Notes under the pieces: model-generated
Told to the model about the DNA's origin: nothing
Databases searched by the model: none
Seen by the model: the letters and a program-made list of their open reading frames with translations, nothing else
Shown: one piece after another, positions 34,821 to 43,835 of the stretch
Layout: each line of letters begins with the position of its first letter
Position numbering within the stretch: position 1 is the stretch's first letter
Assembly (NCBI GenBank): GCA_024235415.1
Contig: JACKML010000002.1
Location: 1 to 64,000 of the forward strand
Length of the DNA stretch: 64,000 nucleotides
Source of the DNA: Chromatiaceae bacterium
GTDB lineage: Bacteria; Pseudomonadota; Gammaproteobacteria; Chromatiales; Chromatiaceae
Direction of reading: 5' to 3'
Program-made: the position numbers and the translations under genes

Positions 34821-34843
34821 AGGCCCGGGGTGATCGGGCCTTG
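34821..34843. terminator. Possible terminator between clpA and infA
   Basis: AGGCCCG (34821-34827) and CGGGCCT (34835-34841) form a 7-bp stem between two convergent genes. The T tract is short (TTGTG), so efficiency is uncertain. It lies 3 bp before the infA stop on the other strand. Confidence 0.4.
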
Positions 34844-34845
34844 TG

Positions 34846-35064
34846 TCAGCGTTCCCGGTAGACGATGCGGCCCTTGCTCAGGTCATAGGGCGTGAGTTCG
34901 ACCTTGACCTTGTCGCCGGTCAGGATGCGGATGTAATGCTTGCGCATCTTGCCGGAGATATGCGCAGTCACGACGTGACCGTTCTCCAGTTCCACGCGGA
35001 ACATCGTATTGGGCAACGTGTCCACCACGGTGCCTTCCATTTCGATTACGTCTTCTTTCGCCAT
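34846..35064 (-). CDS. infA: Translation initiation factor IF-1
   Basis: IF-1 binds the ribosomal A site during initiation. The 72-residue OB-fold protein is canonical from MAKEDVIEMEGTVVDTLPN to DLSKGRIVYRER. It is downstream of aat and bpt on the same strand, as in Pseudomonas, and has its own promoter with a perfect -10 hexamer in the 85 bp gap. Confidence 0.98.
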   Translation of the reverse strand: MAKEDVIEMEGTVVDTLPNTMFRVELENGHVVTAHISGKMRKHYIRILTGDKVKVELTPYDLSKGRIVYRER

Positions 35065-35117
35065 TGATACCGTCCGATCGATGGTAGCGCCACGGCGTGC
35101 TACCCAAGAGGCGCAAA

Positions 35118-35123
35118 ATTATA
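35118..35123 (-). promoter_or_regulatory. -10 element (TATAAT) of an infA promoter
   Basis: A perfect TATAAT reads on the minus strand at 35123-35118, between bpt and infA. The -35 is weak, with candidates around 35140-35145. It gives a leader of about 45-50 nt before infA. Confidence 0.4.
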
Positions 35124-35149
35124 GCAGAGCCGCAAGATCGCGACAGTTG

Positions 35150-35881
35150 TTAATCGTTCAGCCGGTCGTTGGGGCCGAAACGATGCCAGCGGCCATCGCG
35201 CCACAGCTCGATCGGCCGGAAACCTGACTTGTATGCCATCTTCCGGCTGTCGCGAATCCAGTAGCCGAGGTAAAGGTGGGGAAGGCCCAGGGCCCGGGTA
35301 CGTGCGATCTGCTCAAGGATCGCAAAGGTGCCAAGGGAGCGCGCGGCGAGGCTGGGCTCGAAGAAGGTGTAGACGGCGGACATTCCGTCGCTCGGAAGGT
35401 CGGTGACCGCCACCGCAACCAGCTGATCTTCAATGACAAATTCCAGAAACCGGGTGTCGCACCACGGGGCTCGCAGGAACCGGAGATAGTCCGCTGTCGA
35501 GGCGTCGGCCATGCCGCCGTCCTGGTGGCGCGCCCGGGTATAACGCTGGTACAGGGCGTAGTGGTGCGGGTTGAACTCGGCGGGATGCTCGCGCACTTCG
35601 ACGTCGGCATTGAGTGCGCGCACCCGCCGATGGATGCGTTTGGCCGCGAACTCGGCGACCGGCACGCGGACCGAGACGCATTGGCTGCAGGTTTCGCAGC
35701 GTGGCGCATAGACCAGGCCGCCGCTGCGGCGGAAACCGTAGCGCAGCAGTTCGCTATAGGCGGCCATGCTCATCGGCGCATCCGGGTCGACGAACAGGGT
35801 GCTGCTGGTGTGCCCCGGCAGGTAGTTGCAAGGATGTGGCGCCGAGAGAAACAGCGGGATATTGCGGCCGGCGCCAGTCAT
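35150..35881 (-). CDS. bpt: Aspartate/glutamate leucyltransferase (Bpt/ATE1-like)
   Basis: Bpt adds Leu from leucyl-tRNA to N-terminal Asp or Glu, making a primary N-degron for ClpS. The 243-residue protein has the N-terminal CNYLPG motif and the C-E-T-C-S-Q-C cluster (APRCETCSQCVSVRVPV, about residues 59-75), then the C-terminal half ending in YLGYWIRDSRKMAYKSGFRP. It overlaps aat by 4 bp (ATGA). Aat, Bpt, ClpS and ClpA all lie within 5 kb here. Confidence 0.95.
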   Translation of the reverse strand: MTGAGRNIPLFLSAPHPCNYLPGHTSSTLFVDPDAPMSMAAYSELLRYGFRRSGGLVYAPRCETCSQCVSVRVPVAEFAAKRIHRRVRALNADVEVREHPAEFNPHHYALYQRYTRARHQDGGMADASTADYLRFLRAPWCDTRFLEFVIEDQLVAVAVTDLPSDGMSAVYTFFEPSLAARSLGTFAILEQIARTRALGLPHLYLGYWIRDSRKMAYKSGFRPIELWRDGRWHRFGPNDRLND

Positions 35882-36600
35882 CGTGCGCCCGCCAGTTTGG
35901 CGGCGTCGTATCGTGGTCGCGGCGACAGTGCGGCAGCGTCGGCGGCCACTGCCGATGCCATTTCACGCCGAAACTGGTCCCGGCCCAGTTCGCGCGCCCC
36001 AAGGCTGGCCAGGTGGTCTGTGTAGACCTGGCAATCGATCAGCCTCAGCGGCTGCGTGGCGGCGATCTCGTCCAGCAGAACCAGGGCCGTCTTCGATGCA
36101 TCGGTGGCACGACTGAACATCGATTCGCCGAAAAACATCTGGCCGAGCTGGATGCCATAGAGTCCGCCGACCAGTTCATCGTCGCGCCAGACCTCGATCG
36201 AATGCGCGTGGCCTGCACGGTGCAGCGAGACGTACGATTCGATCATCTCCGCGACCAGCCAGGTGCCTGCCTCGCCCCCGCGCGGCGCTGCACATGCGCG
36301 GATGACGGCCTCGAACGACTGGTTGACGCTGACCTGGAAATTGCGCCTGCGCAGCGATCGGCGCAGCGAGCGCGAGACGTGCAACATGCCTGGGTACAGC
36401 ACCATGCGCGGCGCCGGACTCCACCAGAGGATCGGTTGGCCGGCGCTGTACCAGGGAAAGATGCCGCGGCGATAGGCGTTCAGGACCCGAAGCGTCGAGA
36501 GGTCGCCGCCGACCGCGAGAAGGCCGTTGGGTTCCGTCTCGGCAAGGCCCGGGTCGGGAAAGCCAATATCGGCCGGTGTGCCGTCGAGATTGAAGATCAT
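35878..36600 (-). CDS. aat: Leucyl/phenylalanyl-tRNA-protein transferase
   Basis: Aat transfers Leu or Phe to N-terminal Arg or Lys, creating primary N-degrons. The 240-residue enzyme has the family signatures FPDPGLAE-like GFPDPGLAETEPNGLLAVGGDLS, FPWYSAGQPILWWSPAPRMVLYP and SIEVWRDDELVGGLYGIQLG, with FFGESMFSRATDASK near the C-terminal third. It overlaps both its neighbours by 4 bp (ATGA), so FemAB-like gene, aat and bpt are one coupled operon. Confidence 0.97.
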   Translation of the reverse strand: MIFNLDGTPADIGFPDPGLAETEPNGLLAVGGDLSTLRVLNAYRRGIFPWYSAGQPILWWSPAPRMVLYPGMLHVSRSLRRSLRRRNFQVSVNQSFEAVIRACAAPRGGEAGTWLVAEMIESYVSLHRAGHAHSIEVWRDDELVGGLYGIQLGQMFFGESMFSRATDASKTALVLLDEIAATQPLRLIDCQVYTDHLASLGARELGRDQFRREMASAVAADAAALSPRPRYDAAKLAGAR

Positions 36601-37772
36601 GGTGCGGTGTCGGCCCGGTATGGGCTGTGTCGGTGCATTTCCGCCACATAGTCGCGCATGCCGGCGCGCTCGTGCTCGAGGTGTCTGGCGACCGCCTCGT
36701 GGAACCTGGTATCCGCCAACCAGTGCGCAGACAGGGTCTCTGTGGGCAGAAAGCCGCGCGCCACCTTGTGTTCGCCCTGGGCGCCAGGCTCGAAACGCGC
36801 CAGGCCGTGACGGATGCAGTAATCGAGCCCCTGGTAGTAGCAGGCCTCGAAGTGCAGATTGTCAAAATGCGCGTTACAACCCCAGTGTCGTCCGTACAGC
36901 GTGTCGTCACCGACCAGGCAAAAGGCGGCCGCCACCGGGCGCGATTCGTGCTCGGCCAGGATCAGCAACACGCGCCCCGGCATGCTGCGGGCGATCGACT
37001 CGAAAAATGCGAGCGACAGTGTCGGGGTGCCGCCGTGGCGATGGAAGGTCGATTCGTAGAGTTGATGGAAGGTCTCCCAGTCGTCATGGCTTGCACTAAG
37101 GCCGTCCAGCTGACGGAAGACGATTCCGGCATCGGCAACGCGGCGTCGCTCTTTCCGGATGTTCTTGCGTTTTGCAGAACTCAGGGTGGCAAGGAAGGCA
37201 TCGAAGTCGGCGTAACCGCGGTTCTCCCAGTGAAACTGGCAGCCGATGCGTCTCACCAGACCGGCCTGCTCGAGCAGGTCGGTCTCGGCGGCGGTGGTGA
37301 ACAACCAGTGCAGCGACGACGCCTTCGCCTGGGTCGCCAGTTCCAGCGCGGCTGACAGCAGCAATTGTCGCGACTGTGTGGGCGCCTGTGCAGCTACCAG
37401 CAGTTTCGGGCCCGTCGCCGGCGTATACGGCGAGGCGCTGACCAGTTTCGGGTAGTAGCGCATACCGTTGCGCGCGTACGCATCGGCCCACGCCCAATCG
37501 AACACGAACTCGCCGTATGAGTTGAATTTCAGGTACAGCGGTGCTGCAGCGACCAGCCGGTGCTCCGCATCCCACAGGGTCAGATGCCGCGGCAGCCAGC
37601 CAAAGCGCTCGCCCAGACAATCTTCTTCCTCAAGCGCTGTGAGAAATTCGTGGCGCAGGAAGGGGTAGGGGGCCGCACCCAGAGCGTTCCAGGCGGTGCC
37701 GTCGATGTCGCCGATACGATCGATTATCCGCAGGGTTGCTGTGCTGGCCGTCATGCTGTCGGGAGACGTCAT
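36597..37772 (-). CDS. FemAB-like GNAT-fold protein (PF04339-type)
   Basis: The 391-residue protein belongs to the 'peptidoglycan biosynthesis/recognition' family related to FemAB/GNAT aminoacyl transferases. Characteristic segments are PFLRHEFLTALEEEDC near the start, FVFDWAWADAYARNGM..YYPKLVSASPYTPATGPKLL, and the C-terminal FEPGAQGEHKVARGFLP with a SAHWLAD. The activity of this subfamily is not established; aminoacyl or acyl transfer is likely. The ATG at 37772 is chosen over a frame extending to 37892, which overlaps the divergent PilZ gene. It is coupled by ATGA to aat. Confidence 0.85.
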   Translation of the reverse strand: MTSPDSMTASTATLRIIDRIGDIDGTAWNALGAAPYPFLRHEFLTALEEEDCLGERFGWLPRHLTLWDAEHRLVAAAPLYLKFNSYGEFVFDWAWADAYARNGMRYYPKLVSASPYTPATGPKLLVAAQAPTQSRQLLLSAALELATQAKASSLHWLFTTAAETDLLEQAGLVRRIGCQFHWENRGYADFDAFLATLSSAKRKNIRKERRRVADAGIVFRQLDGLSASHDDWETFHQLYESTFHRHGGTPTLSLAFFESIARSMPGRVLLILAEHESRPVAAAFCLVGDDTLYGRHWGCNAHFDNLHFEACYYQGLDYCIRHGLARFEPGAQGEHKVARGFLPTETLSAHWLADTRFHEAVARHLEHERAGMRDYVAEMHRHSPYRADTAP

Positions 37773-37815
37773 GGACGAAACGGTATGATCATGGCAAGCC
37801 GCGGTCAACGTAACG

Positions 37816-38553
37816 ATGTCAGGTGATAAAGAATTTCTTTCGTCGCCCGATACAGGCATCGTGAACAACCAATCCGACCTTCTCAATCTCACTGCCGGCT
37901 CTGTGTTGCAGATCCAGGCGACCGTGCCGGAAAATGCGCCGCGTTACTCGGTGCGCCTGATTGGTTCGCTGCCGGGGGCCAGCCTTGTGGTCACCACACC
38001 GACGCTCGACGGCAGGGTGCAGATCGTGCGTGAGGGGCAGCGTTTCAATGTGCGTGTGCTCAAGGGCGAACGCGTCCTCGGTTTTGTTGCTCAGGTCCTG
38101 CACGCGACGATGAAGCCCTACCCGCATCTCCACCTCGAATATCCGAGCGAGTTCGAGCAGATTGTAGTGCGCAACGCGTCACGGGTATCGGCCGATATCA
38201 GCGCCACGGTGCGCAATACCGTCGACGCCAACGAGGCCGAGAATTTCCACCCGGCCAGCATCATCGACCTCAGCGAGAGCGGCGCGAAAATCGCCAGCAG
38301 CATTTACCTGGGCAAGTCGGCGGAGATACTGCATATCAAGTTCGAGTTGATGATCAGCGGGGCCGCTGAGGAACTGGGCCTGCTGGGTGATATCCGCAAT
38401 GTCAACGAGCGCGTCGAAACAGGTGTCGAAGGAGAGAAGACTGTCGTCTACACCGGTGTACAGTTCCGTACCCTCAGCCGCTATCAGCAGGTCCTGCTGC
38501 ACGCCTGGGTGACCAATAAGGTGCTGCAGAGCGCATTGCGCTCACAACGCTGA
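37816..38553 (+). CDS. YcgR-like PilZ-domain c-di-GMP receptor
   Basis: The 245-residue protein has an N-terminal YcgR/PilZN barrel (about 20-110, with LNLTAGSVLQIQATV and GQRFNVRVLKGERVLGF). A C-terminal PilZ domain carries the c-di-GMP motif RNASR (RxxxR, near residue 119) and DLSESG (D/NxSxxG, near 152). Such proteins slow flagellar rotation when c-di-GMP is high, which suits an organism with fliK. It is divergent from the FemAB-like gene with a 43 bp gap. No partner gene is adjacent. Confidence 0.87.
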   Translation: MSGDKEFLSSPDTGIVNNQSDLLNLTAGSVLQIQATVPENAPRYSVRLIGSLPGASLVVTTPTLDGRVQIVREGQRFNVRVLKGERVLGFVAQVLHATMKPYPHLHLEYPSEFEQIVVRNASRVSADISATVRNTVDANEAENFHPASIIDLSESGAKIASSIYLGKSAEILHIKFELMISGAAEELGLLGDIRNVNERVETGVEGEKTVVYTGVQFRTLSRYQQVLLHAWVTNKVLQSALRSQR

Positions 38554-38619
38554 GCATTTTCTGCGGCAACTTGACGACGCAGCGTGCCCGGTACCAGGCG
38601 CGCCGACCGGCCGGGCCGA

Positions 38620-39585
38620 TCAGCCCTTTTTCTGCTCCAATGCGTCGAGGTACTTCTCAGCATCCAACGCCGCCATACACCCGGTGCCGGCCGACGTGAT
38701 CGCCTGCCGGTACACGTGGTCCATCACGTCGCCCGCGGCAAATACACCGGCCACCGAGGTCGCTGTCGCATTGCCTTCGGTGCCGCTCTTCACCTTGATG
38801 TATCCACCGGCCATGTCCAGCTGTCCCTGGAAGATGTCGGTATTCGGCTTGTGGCCGATCGCGATGAACAGGCCGTGGATATCGATGTCTCTGGTGCTGT
38901 CGTCCTTGGTGCTCTTGATGCGCATTCCCGTCACACCGCTGTTGTCACCGAGTACCTCGTCCAGCACGTGGTTCCATTCGATCTTCACGTTGCCGTTCTT
39001 GGCTTTTTCGAACAGCTGTGTCTGCAGGATCTTCTCCGAGCGCAGGCTGTCGCGACGGTGCACCAGTGTCACCTCGGAGGCGATATTCGACAGGTACAGT
39101 GCCTCCTCGACGGCGGTGTTGCCGCCACCGATGACGGCTACTTTCCGGTTGCGGTAGAAGAAGCCGTCGCAGGTAGCGCAGGCGGATACACCTTTGCCCT
39201 TGAACGCCTCTTCGGAGGGCAGACCGAGATACTGGGCCGAGGCGCCGGTCGCGATGATCAGGGCGTCGCAGGTGTAGTGCTGGCTGTCTCCCTTCAGGCG
39301 GAACGGGCGCGTGCTGAGATCGACTTCGGAGATGTAGTCGAACACCATTTCGGTCTCGAAACGCTCGGCGTGCTTTTGCATGCGCGTCATCAGATCGGGG
39401 CCCTGGACGCCGTCGTTGTCACCGGGCCAGTTGTCCACATCGGTGGTGGTCATGAGCTGACCGCCCTGTTCCATGCCCGTTATCAATACCGGGTTCAGGT
39501 TGGCGCGGGCGGCGTAGACTGCAGCGGAATAGCCGGCCGGGCCGGAACCCAGAATCAGCAGTCGACAATGCTTGGTATCGCTCAT
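38620..39585 (-). CDS. trxB: Thioredoxin reductase
   Basis: TrxB passes electrons from NADPH through FAD and a redox disulfide to thioredoxin. The 321-residue protein has the FAD motif ILGSGPAGYSAAVYAARA, the active-site CATC (in VSACATCDGFFY, near residue 138), the NADPH motif VIGGGNTAVEEALYL, and AAGDVMDHVYRQAITSAGTG at the end. It is divergent from ald. Pseudomonas has trxB at the same point between aat and ftsK. Confidence 0.97.
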   Translation of the reverse strand: MSDTKHCRLLILGSGPAGYSAAVYAARANLNPVLITGMEQGGQLMTTTDVDNWPGDNDGVQGPDLMTRMQKHAERFETEMVFDYISEVDLSTRPFRLKGDSQHYTCDALIIATGASAQYLGLPSEEAFKGKGVSACATCDGFFYRNRKVAVIGGGNTAVEEALYLSNIASEVTLVHRRDSLRSEKILQTQLFEKAKNGNVKIEWNHVLDEVLGDNSGVTGMRIKSTKDDSTRDIDIHGLFIAIGHKPNTDIFQGQLDMAGGYIKVKSGTEGNATATSVAGVFAAGDVMDHVYRQAITSAGTGCMAALDAEKYLDALEQKKG

Positions 39586-39699
39586 GCGGGAATACTCCTG
39601 TCAATTACGGCTTCGCCGCGTTTACCCTCCGATGGGTAACTTGATGGCGAAGGGCTTGGGCGGGCAATACTATAAGGAAGCGCGTGCGGAGGTAAAACA

Positions 39700-40761
39700 A
39701 TGCATTTGAACGTGGGTGTACCCAAGGAAATCAAGCCGCTCGAGGGACGGGTCGGGTTGACCCCGGCGGCGGCAGCGGAGCTGGTGAGGCGCGGCGTGCC
39801 CGTGGCGGTGGAACAGGGCGCCGGCGACGTCAGCGGCTACCCGGACGAGGACTATCTTGCGGCCGGGGCGAGAATCCTGCCGGACGCGGGTGCGCTTTAC
39901 GACTGGGCGCAACTGGTGGTCAAGGTGAAAGAACCCGTGGGCGAGGAAATCGACCGTCTGAAGCGCGAACACCTGCTGTTCTGCTATCTGCACCTGGCGG
40001 CCAACCCCGGACTCATGCGCCGTCTGTGCGAGATCGGCCTGACCGCGATTGCCTATGAGACGGTGATGGACGAGGGGCGCCTGCCGATCCTGGTGCCGAT
40101 GAGCGACATTGCCGGACGCATCGCGGTCCAGGTCGGAGCCCACCTGTTACACACCACGCAGGGTGGCAAGGGCATCCTGCTCGGCGGACTGGCCAGCGTG
40201 GTGCGTGGAAACGTGGTGGTGCTCGGGGCGGGAAGTGCGGGCGGTGCGGCGGTTGCCGCTGCGGCGGCGCTTGGCGCCAACGTCACGGTGTTCGACAGGA
40301 ACCCGCGCCAGCTTGAACGCATGCACCGTATTGCACCCAACGTCACGGCACTGGTGCCGACGGATGCAGCAATGGCGCAGGCGGTCGCCACCGCTGATCT
40401 GCTGATCGGTGCCGTGCTGCTGCCCGGGGCCGCCACGCCGCGCCTTGTGTCACGGGCGCAGGTGGCGCAAATGCAGCCGGGCAGCGTGATCGCGGATATC
40501 GCGGTCGATCAGGGCGGCTGCATCGAGACCACGCGGCCGACAACCTACGACGCGCCTACTTATGTCGACGAAGGCGTCGTCCATTTCTGCGTCACCAACA
40601 TGCCCGGTGCAGTACCGCGCAGTGCCACCCAGGCGCTGACCGCGGCGATGCTGCCGTACCTGCTGGCACTGCTGGACCCCGATTGGCGCAGTGATGTGCG
40701 TCTGGCGGGCGCGATCAATGTGGAGAAAGGCGCTATCGTCCATCCCGCGCTGCGCGGATGA
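39700..40761 (+). CDS. ald: Alanine dehydrogenase
   Basis: Ald interconverts L-alanine and pyruvate/ammonia with NAD. The 353-residue protein starts VGVPKEIKPLEGRVGLTP, has the catalytic Lys in VVKVKEP and His in CYLHLAANP. The Rossmann motif is VVVLGAGSAGGAAVAAAAALG (about residues 168-188), and VHFCVTNMPGAVPRSAT is typical. It is slightly shorter than the usual 370 aa. GGAGGT eight bases upstream of the ATG makes the start secure. It is inserted between trxB and ftsK, so it is an addition relative to the Pseudomonas order. Confidence 0.93.
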   Translation: MHLNVGVPKEIKPLEGRVGLTPAAAAELVRRGVPVAVEQGAGDVSGYPDEDYLAAGARILPDAGALYDWAQLVVKVKEPVGEEIDRLKREHLLFCYLHLAANPGLMRRLCEIGLTAIAYETVMDEGRLPILVPMSDIAGRIAVQVGAHLLHTTQGGKGILLGGLASVVRGNVVVLGAGSAGGAAVAAAAALGANVTVFDRNPRQLERMHRIAPNVTALVPTDAAMAQAVATADLLIGAVLLPGAATPRLVSRAQVAQMQPGSVIADIAVDQGGCIETTRPTTYDAPTYVDEGVVHFCVTNMPGAVPRSATQALTAAMLPYLLALLDPDWRSDVRLAGAINVEKGAIVHPALRG

Positions 40762-40856
40762 CTGTCTCTTGGCCCCGGCCTGTGCAATAATTCGCAAGTT
40801 ACCTTTAGAAAACTTTATAAATTGCTGTTTCATATTGTTTATTTGGTGATTTCGAG

Positions 40857-43127
40857 ATGCATGCATCGCTGAGCAAGCGACTCAAGGAAGGTGGGTTCCT
40901 GCTGTTGCTGGCGATCGGCGCCTATTTCCTGATGGCGCTGTTTTCCTATTCGCCGGACGATCCGAGCTGGGTGTTCGAGAGCGCCAAGCAGCATGCCGAC
41001 AACGCCGGTGGGGTGGCGGGTGCCTGGGCGGCCAGCGTGTTGTTCATGTTGTTCGGTAAGGTCGCGTACGTGTTTCCGCTGATGATCGCGTGGGGCGGAT
41101 GGCTGATGTTCCGCGAACGCGACGACCAGCAGCACAGTGTCTACCTGCGCATCGCGCGCTGGATCGGTTTCGTGCTCACCGTACTCAGTGCCACCGCGCT
41201 GGCATCGTTGCGGATGGGCGGGTTGGACTCGCTGCCGGAAGGTCCCGGTGGTATCACCGGCGACCTGATCAGCAGCTCGGGCACCGCGGTGCTGAACGAG
41301 GCCGGTGCGATTCTGCTGTTGCTGACCCTGTTGCTGGTCGGTATCACGTTGTTTGCCGGTGTGTCCTGGCTGGCGGTGATGGACGGCGTTGGCGGCTTCC
41401 TGCTCAACGCCTGGCGCCAAGGCGTTGCCCTGGTGGCTGGACTGGCCGAGAAGCGGCAGGCCAGCCGAATGAAACAGGAACGCCAGGAGGTGGTGAAGAA
41501 GGAGAAGCAGCGCAAGCGTGACAAGCCGCCACCGCTGATCGAGAAGAAAGAGCCGGAAATCCGCACCAGTGTGCGGGTCGAAAAAGAACGGCAGATGACC
41601 CTGCTCGACCCCGAGCCCAACACCGAGTTGCCACCGCTCGGCCTGCTCGATCCGCCGCAGAAGAGCGGCAAGGGTCTGTCGACCGAGGCGCTGCAGGCCC
41701 TTTCCGGACAGGTCGAGCGCAAGCTCGCCGATTTCGGCGTCTCGGCCGAGGTCACGGCGGTGCACCCCGGGCCCGTGGTGACGTTGTTCGAGCTGCAACT
41801 GGCGCCCGGCACCAAGGCGAGCAAGGTGACCAACCTGTCGAAGGACCTGGCGCGGGCACTGTCGGTGGTGTCGGTGCGCGTGGTCGAGGTCATCCCGGGC
41901 AAGACCGTGATCGGCCTGGAGATCCCCAACGAATACCGCGAGATGGTTCATCTCAGCGAGACCCTGCGTTCCGAGCCATACGATCGCTCGAAGTCGCCGC
42001 TGACCCTGGCGCTGGGCAAGGACATCGTTGGCGAGCCGGTCGTCGCGGATCTCGCCAAGATGCCACATGCGCTGATCGCGGGGACGACCGGCTCGGGCAA
42101 GTCGGTGGCCGTCAACGCGATGATCCTGAGCCTGGTGTACAAGGCCACTGCGGAAGACATCCGCCTGATCATGATCGACCCCAAGATGCTGGAGCTTTCG
42201 GTCTACGAGGGTATCCCGCACCTGCTGACCCCGGTCGTCACCGACATGAAGGAGGCAGCCAATGCGCTGCGCTGGTGCGTCGCCGAGATGGAGCGGCGTT
42301 ACCGCCTGATGGCGGCGCTGGGCGTACGCAACATCGCCGGTTTCAACAAGAAGGTGAAGGACGCCGCCAAGGCCGGTGAACCGATCAAGGACCCGTTGTT
42401 CAAGCGTGAGCCCGACCCGATCACCGGCGATCTGCCCGAGATTCCGGACCTCAAGACGATTCCCTACATCGTCGTCGTGATCGACGAGTTCGCCGACATG
42501 ATGATGGTCGTGGGCAAGAAGGTCGAAGAGCTGATCGCCCGCCTGGCGCAAAAGGCGCGCGCCGCCGGCGTGCATCTGCTGCTCGCCACGCAGCGGCCGT
42601 CAGTCGATGTGATCACCGGTCTGATAAAGGCCAACATCCCGACCCGCATCGCCTTCCAGGTGTCGTCGCGCGTCGATTCGCGCACCATCCTCGACCAGAT
42701 GGGTGCGGAGTCGCTGCTCGGGCATGGCGATATGCTGTACCTGCCTGCTGGCACCAGCATCCCGCAGCGCATCCACGGTGCGTTCGTCGACGACCACGAG
42801 GTGCATCGCGTGGTCAGTCATCTGAAACAGAACGGCAAACCCAACTACGTCGACGAGATCCTGCAGGAACCAACCGAGGCAATCCCGGGTCTATCTGCCG
42901 AGGCCTCCGGTGTCGAGCTGGAGGATCAGGACCCGCTGTTCGACGAAGCGGTGAACATCGTGACCGAATCGCGCAGGGCCTCGGTCTCGGGTGTGCAACG
43001 CCGGCTCAAGATCGGGTACAACCGCGCCGCGCGGCTGGTCGAGGAGATGGAGCGCATCGGTATCGTCACTTCCGCCGACGAGCGCGGCAACCGCGAAGTG
43101 CTGGCACCGCCACCTGTTAAGGATTGA
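40857..43127 (+). CDS. ftsK: DNA translocase FtsK
   Basis: FtsK couples chromosome dimer resolution at dif to septation. The 756-residue protein has an N-terminal membrane part with four helices (about 12-190), a short charged linker of about 100 residues, and the motor. The motor carries Walker A GTTGSGKSVAV near residue 412 and Walker B VVVIDEFADMMMV. The C-terminal gamma winged helix, which reads KOPS, spans about 690-750 (DPLFDEAVNIVTESRRASVSG). It is much shorter than E. coli FtsK because the linker is short, as in Pseudomonas. The 95 bp AT-rich region upstream should contain its promoter. Confidence 0.97.
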   Translation: MHASLSKRLKEGGFLLLLAIGAYFLMALFSYSPDDPSWVFESAKQHADNAGGVAGAWAASVLFMLFGKVAYVFPLMIAWGGWLMFRERDDQQHSVYLRIARWIGFVLTVLSATALASLRMGGLDSLPEGPGGITGDLISSSGTAVLNEAGAILLLLTLLLVGITLFAGVSWLAVMDGVGGFLLNAWRQGVALVAGLAEKRQASRMKQERQEVVKKEKQRKRDKPPPLIEKKEPEIRTSVRVEKERQMTLLDPEPNTELPPLGLLDPPQKSGKGLSTEALQALSGQVERKLADFGVSAEVTAVHPGPVVTLFELQLAPGTKASKVTNLSKDLARALSVVSVRVVEVIPGKTVIGLEIPNEYREMVHLSETLRSEPYDRSKSPLTLALGKDIVGEPVVADLAKMPHALIAGTTGSGKSVAVNAMILSLVYKATAEDIRLIMIDPKMLELSVYEGIPHLLTPVVTDMKEAANALRWCVAEMERRYRLMAALGVRNIAGFNKKVKDAAKAGEPIKDPLFKREPDPITGDLPEIPDLKTIPYIVVVIDEFADMMMVVGKKVEELIARLAQKARAAGVHLLLATQRPSVDVITGLIKANIPTRIAFQVSSRVDSRTILDQMGAESLLGHGDMLYLPAGTSIPQRIHGAFVDDHEVHRVVSHLKQNGKPNYVDEILQEPTEAIPGLSAEASGVELEDQDPLFDEAVNIVTESRRASVSGVQRRLKIGYNRAARLVEEMERIGIVTSADERGNREVLAPPPVKD

Positions 43128-43129
43128 TC

Positions 43130-43747
43130 TTGTTCAGACTGCTGTTCGCTGCCTGCCTGTTTCTCTCCCAGTCGCTCGCTATGGCCGGGGCCGGGCGTCA
43201 GGCGCTGGATGATTTTCTCGATGGGCTGACCACGCTGCAAGCCAAGTTCGAGCAGTCGGCGCTCGATACCGAGAACGCCAACACTGGCTTGATGCACGGG
43301 CTGTTCCTGCTGCAACGCCCGGGTAAATTCCGCTGGGACTACGTGGCACCGCGCAAGCAGGTGATCCTCGCCGACGGGCGCGACGTGTGGATTATTGAGG
43401 AAGAACTCAAGCAGGTTACGCAGCACTATCAGCGCTGGGCGCTCAAGGGCACACCGGCGGCCTTTCTCACTACCGAGCAGTCGGTCGACAAGGACTTCGA
43501 GATCATCGAGCTCGGTGAGCGGCTGGGCATGCAGTGGCTGGAGCTGATCCCGCGCGATCCCGAAAGCGATCTGCTGCGCGTCCTGCTGGCGTTTGTCGGC
43601 CCCGAGCTGCGGCACATGGAACTGAACGACAAGTTCGGTCAGATCTCGCGCTTCCGGTTTTTCGATATCCAGCGCAATGTCCCGATTGACCAGGCCCTTT
43701 TCGTGTACGAGGGCAAGGATGACTGGGACGTGCTGCAGGGCGACTGA
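43130..43747 (+). CDS. lolA: Outer-membrane lipoprotein carrier protein LolA
   Basis: LolA carries lipoproteins across the periplasm from LolCDE to LolB. The 205-residue protein has a signal peptide (MFRLLFAACLFLSQSLAMAG), then ALDDFLDGLTTLQAKFEQS, LFLLQRPGKFRWDYVAPRKQ and a C-terminal FVYEGKDDWDVL, all typical. TTG 43130 lies 6 nt after AAGGA; a TTG two codons earlier (43124) overlapping the ftsK stop is an alternative. The order ftsK-lolA-rarA is as in E. coli and Pseudomonas. Confidence 0.93.
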   Translation: MFRLLFAACLFLSQSLAMAGAGRQALDDFLDGLTTLQAKFEQSALDTENANTGLMHGLFLLQRPGKFRWDYVAPRKQVILADGRDVWIIEEELKQVTQHYQRWALKGTPAAFLTTEQSVDKDFEIIELGERLGMQWLELIPRDPESDLLRVLLAFVGPELRHMELNDKFGQISRFRFFDIQRNVPIDQALFVYEGKDDWDVLQGD

Positions 43748-43835
43748 TCCGGAATCACCGTGTCCGGTGGGTACTCACGCTTGCCACGCGGTTCTCTCAT
43801 CCTCGCCGAAAACGCCGCCCGCGAGGGCGGATACA

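Noticed and set aside
39622..39639. TTACCC-N6-GGGTAA dyad between trxB and ald
   Set aside because: Short arms (6 bp) with no known regulator and no matching promoter; expected by chance in a window this size.
40839..42575. 578-residue open frame opposite ftsK
   Set aside because: Shadow of the ftsK coding sequence; His/Gln/Arg-rich, no domains and no ribosome site.
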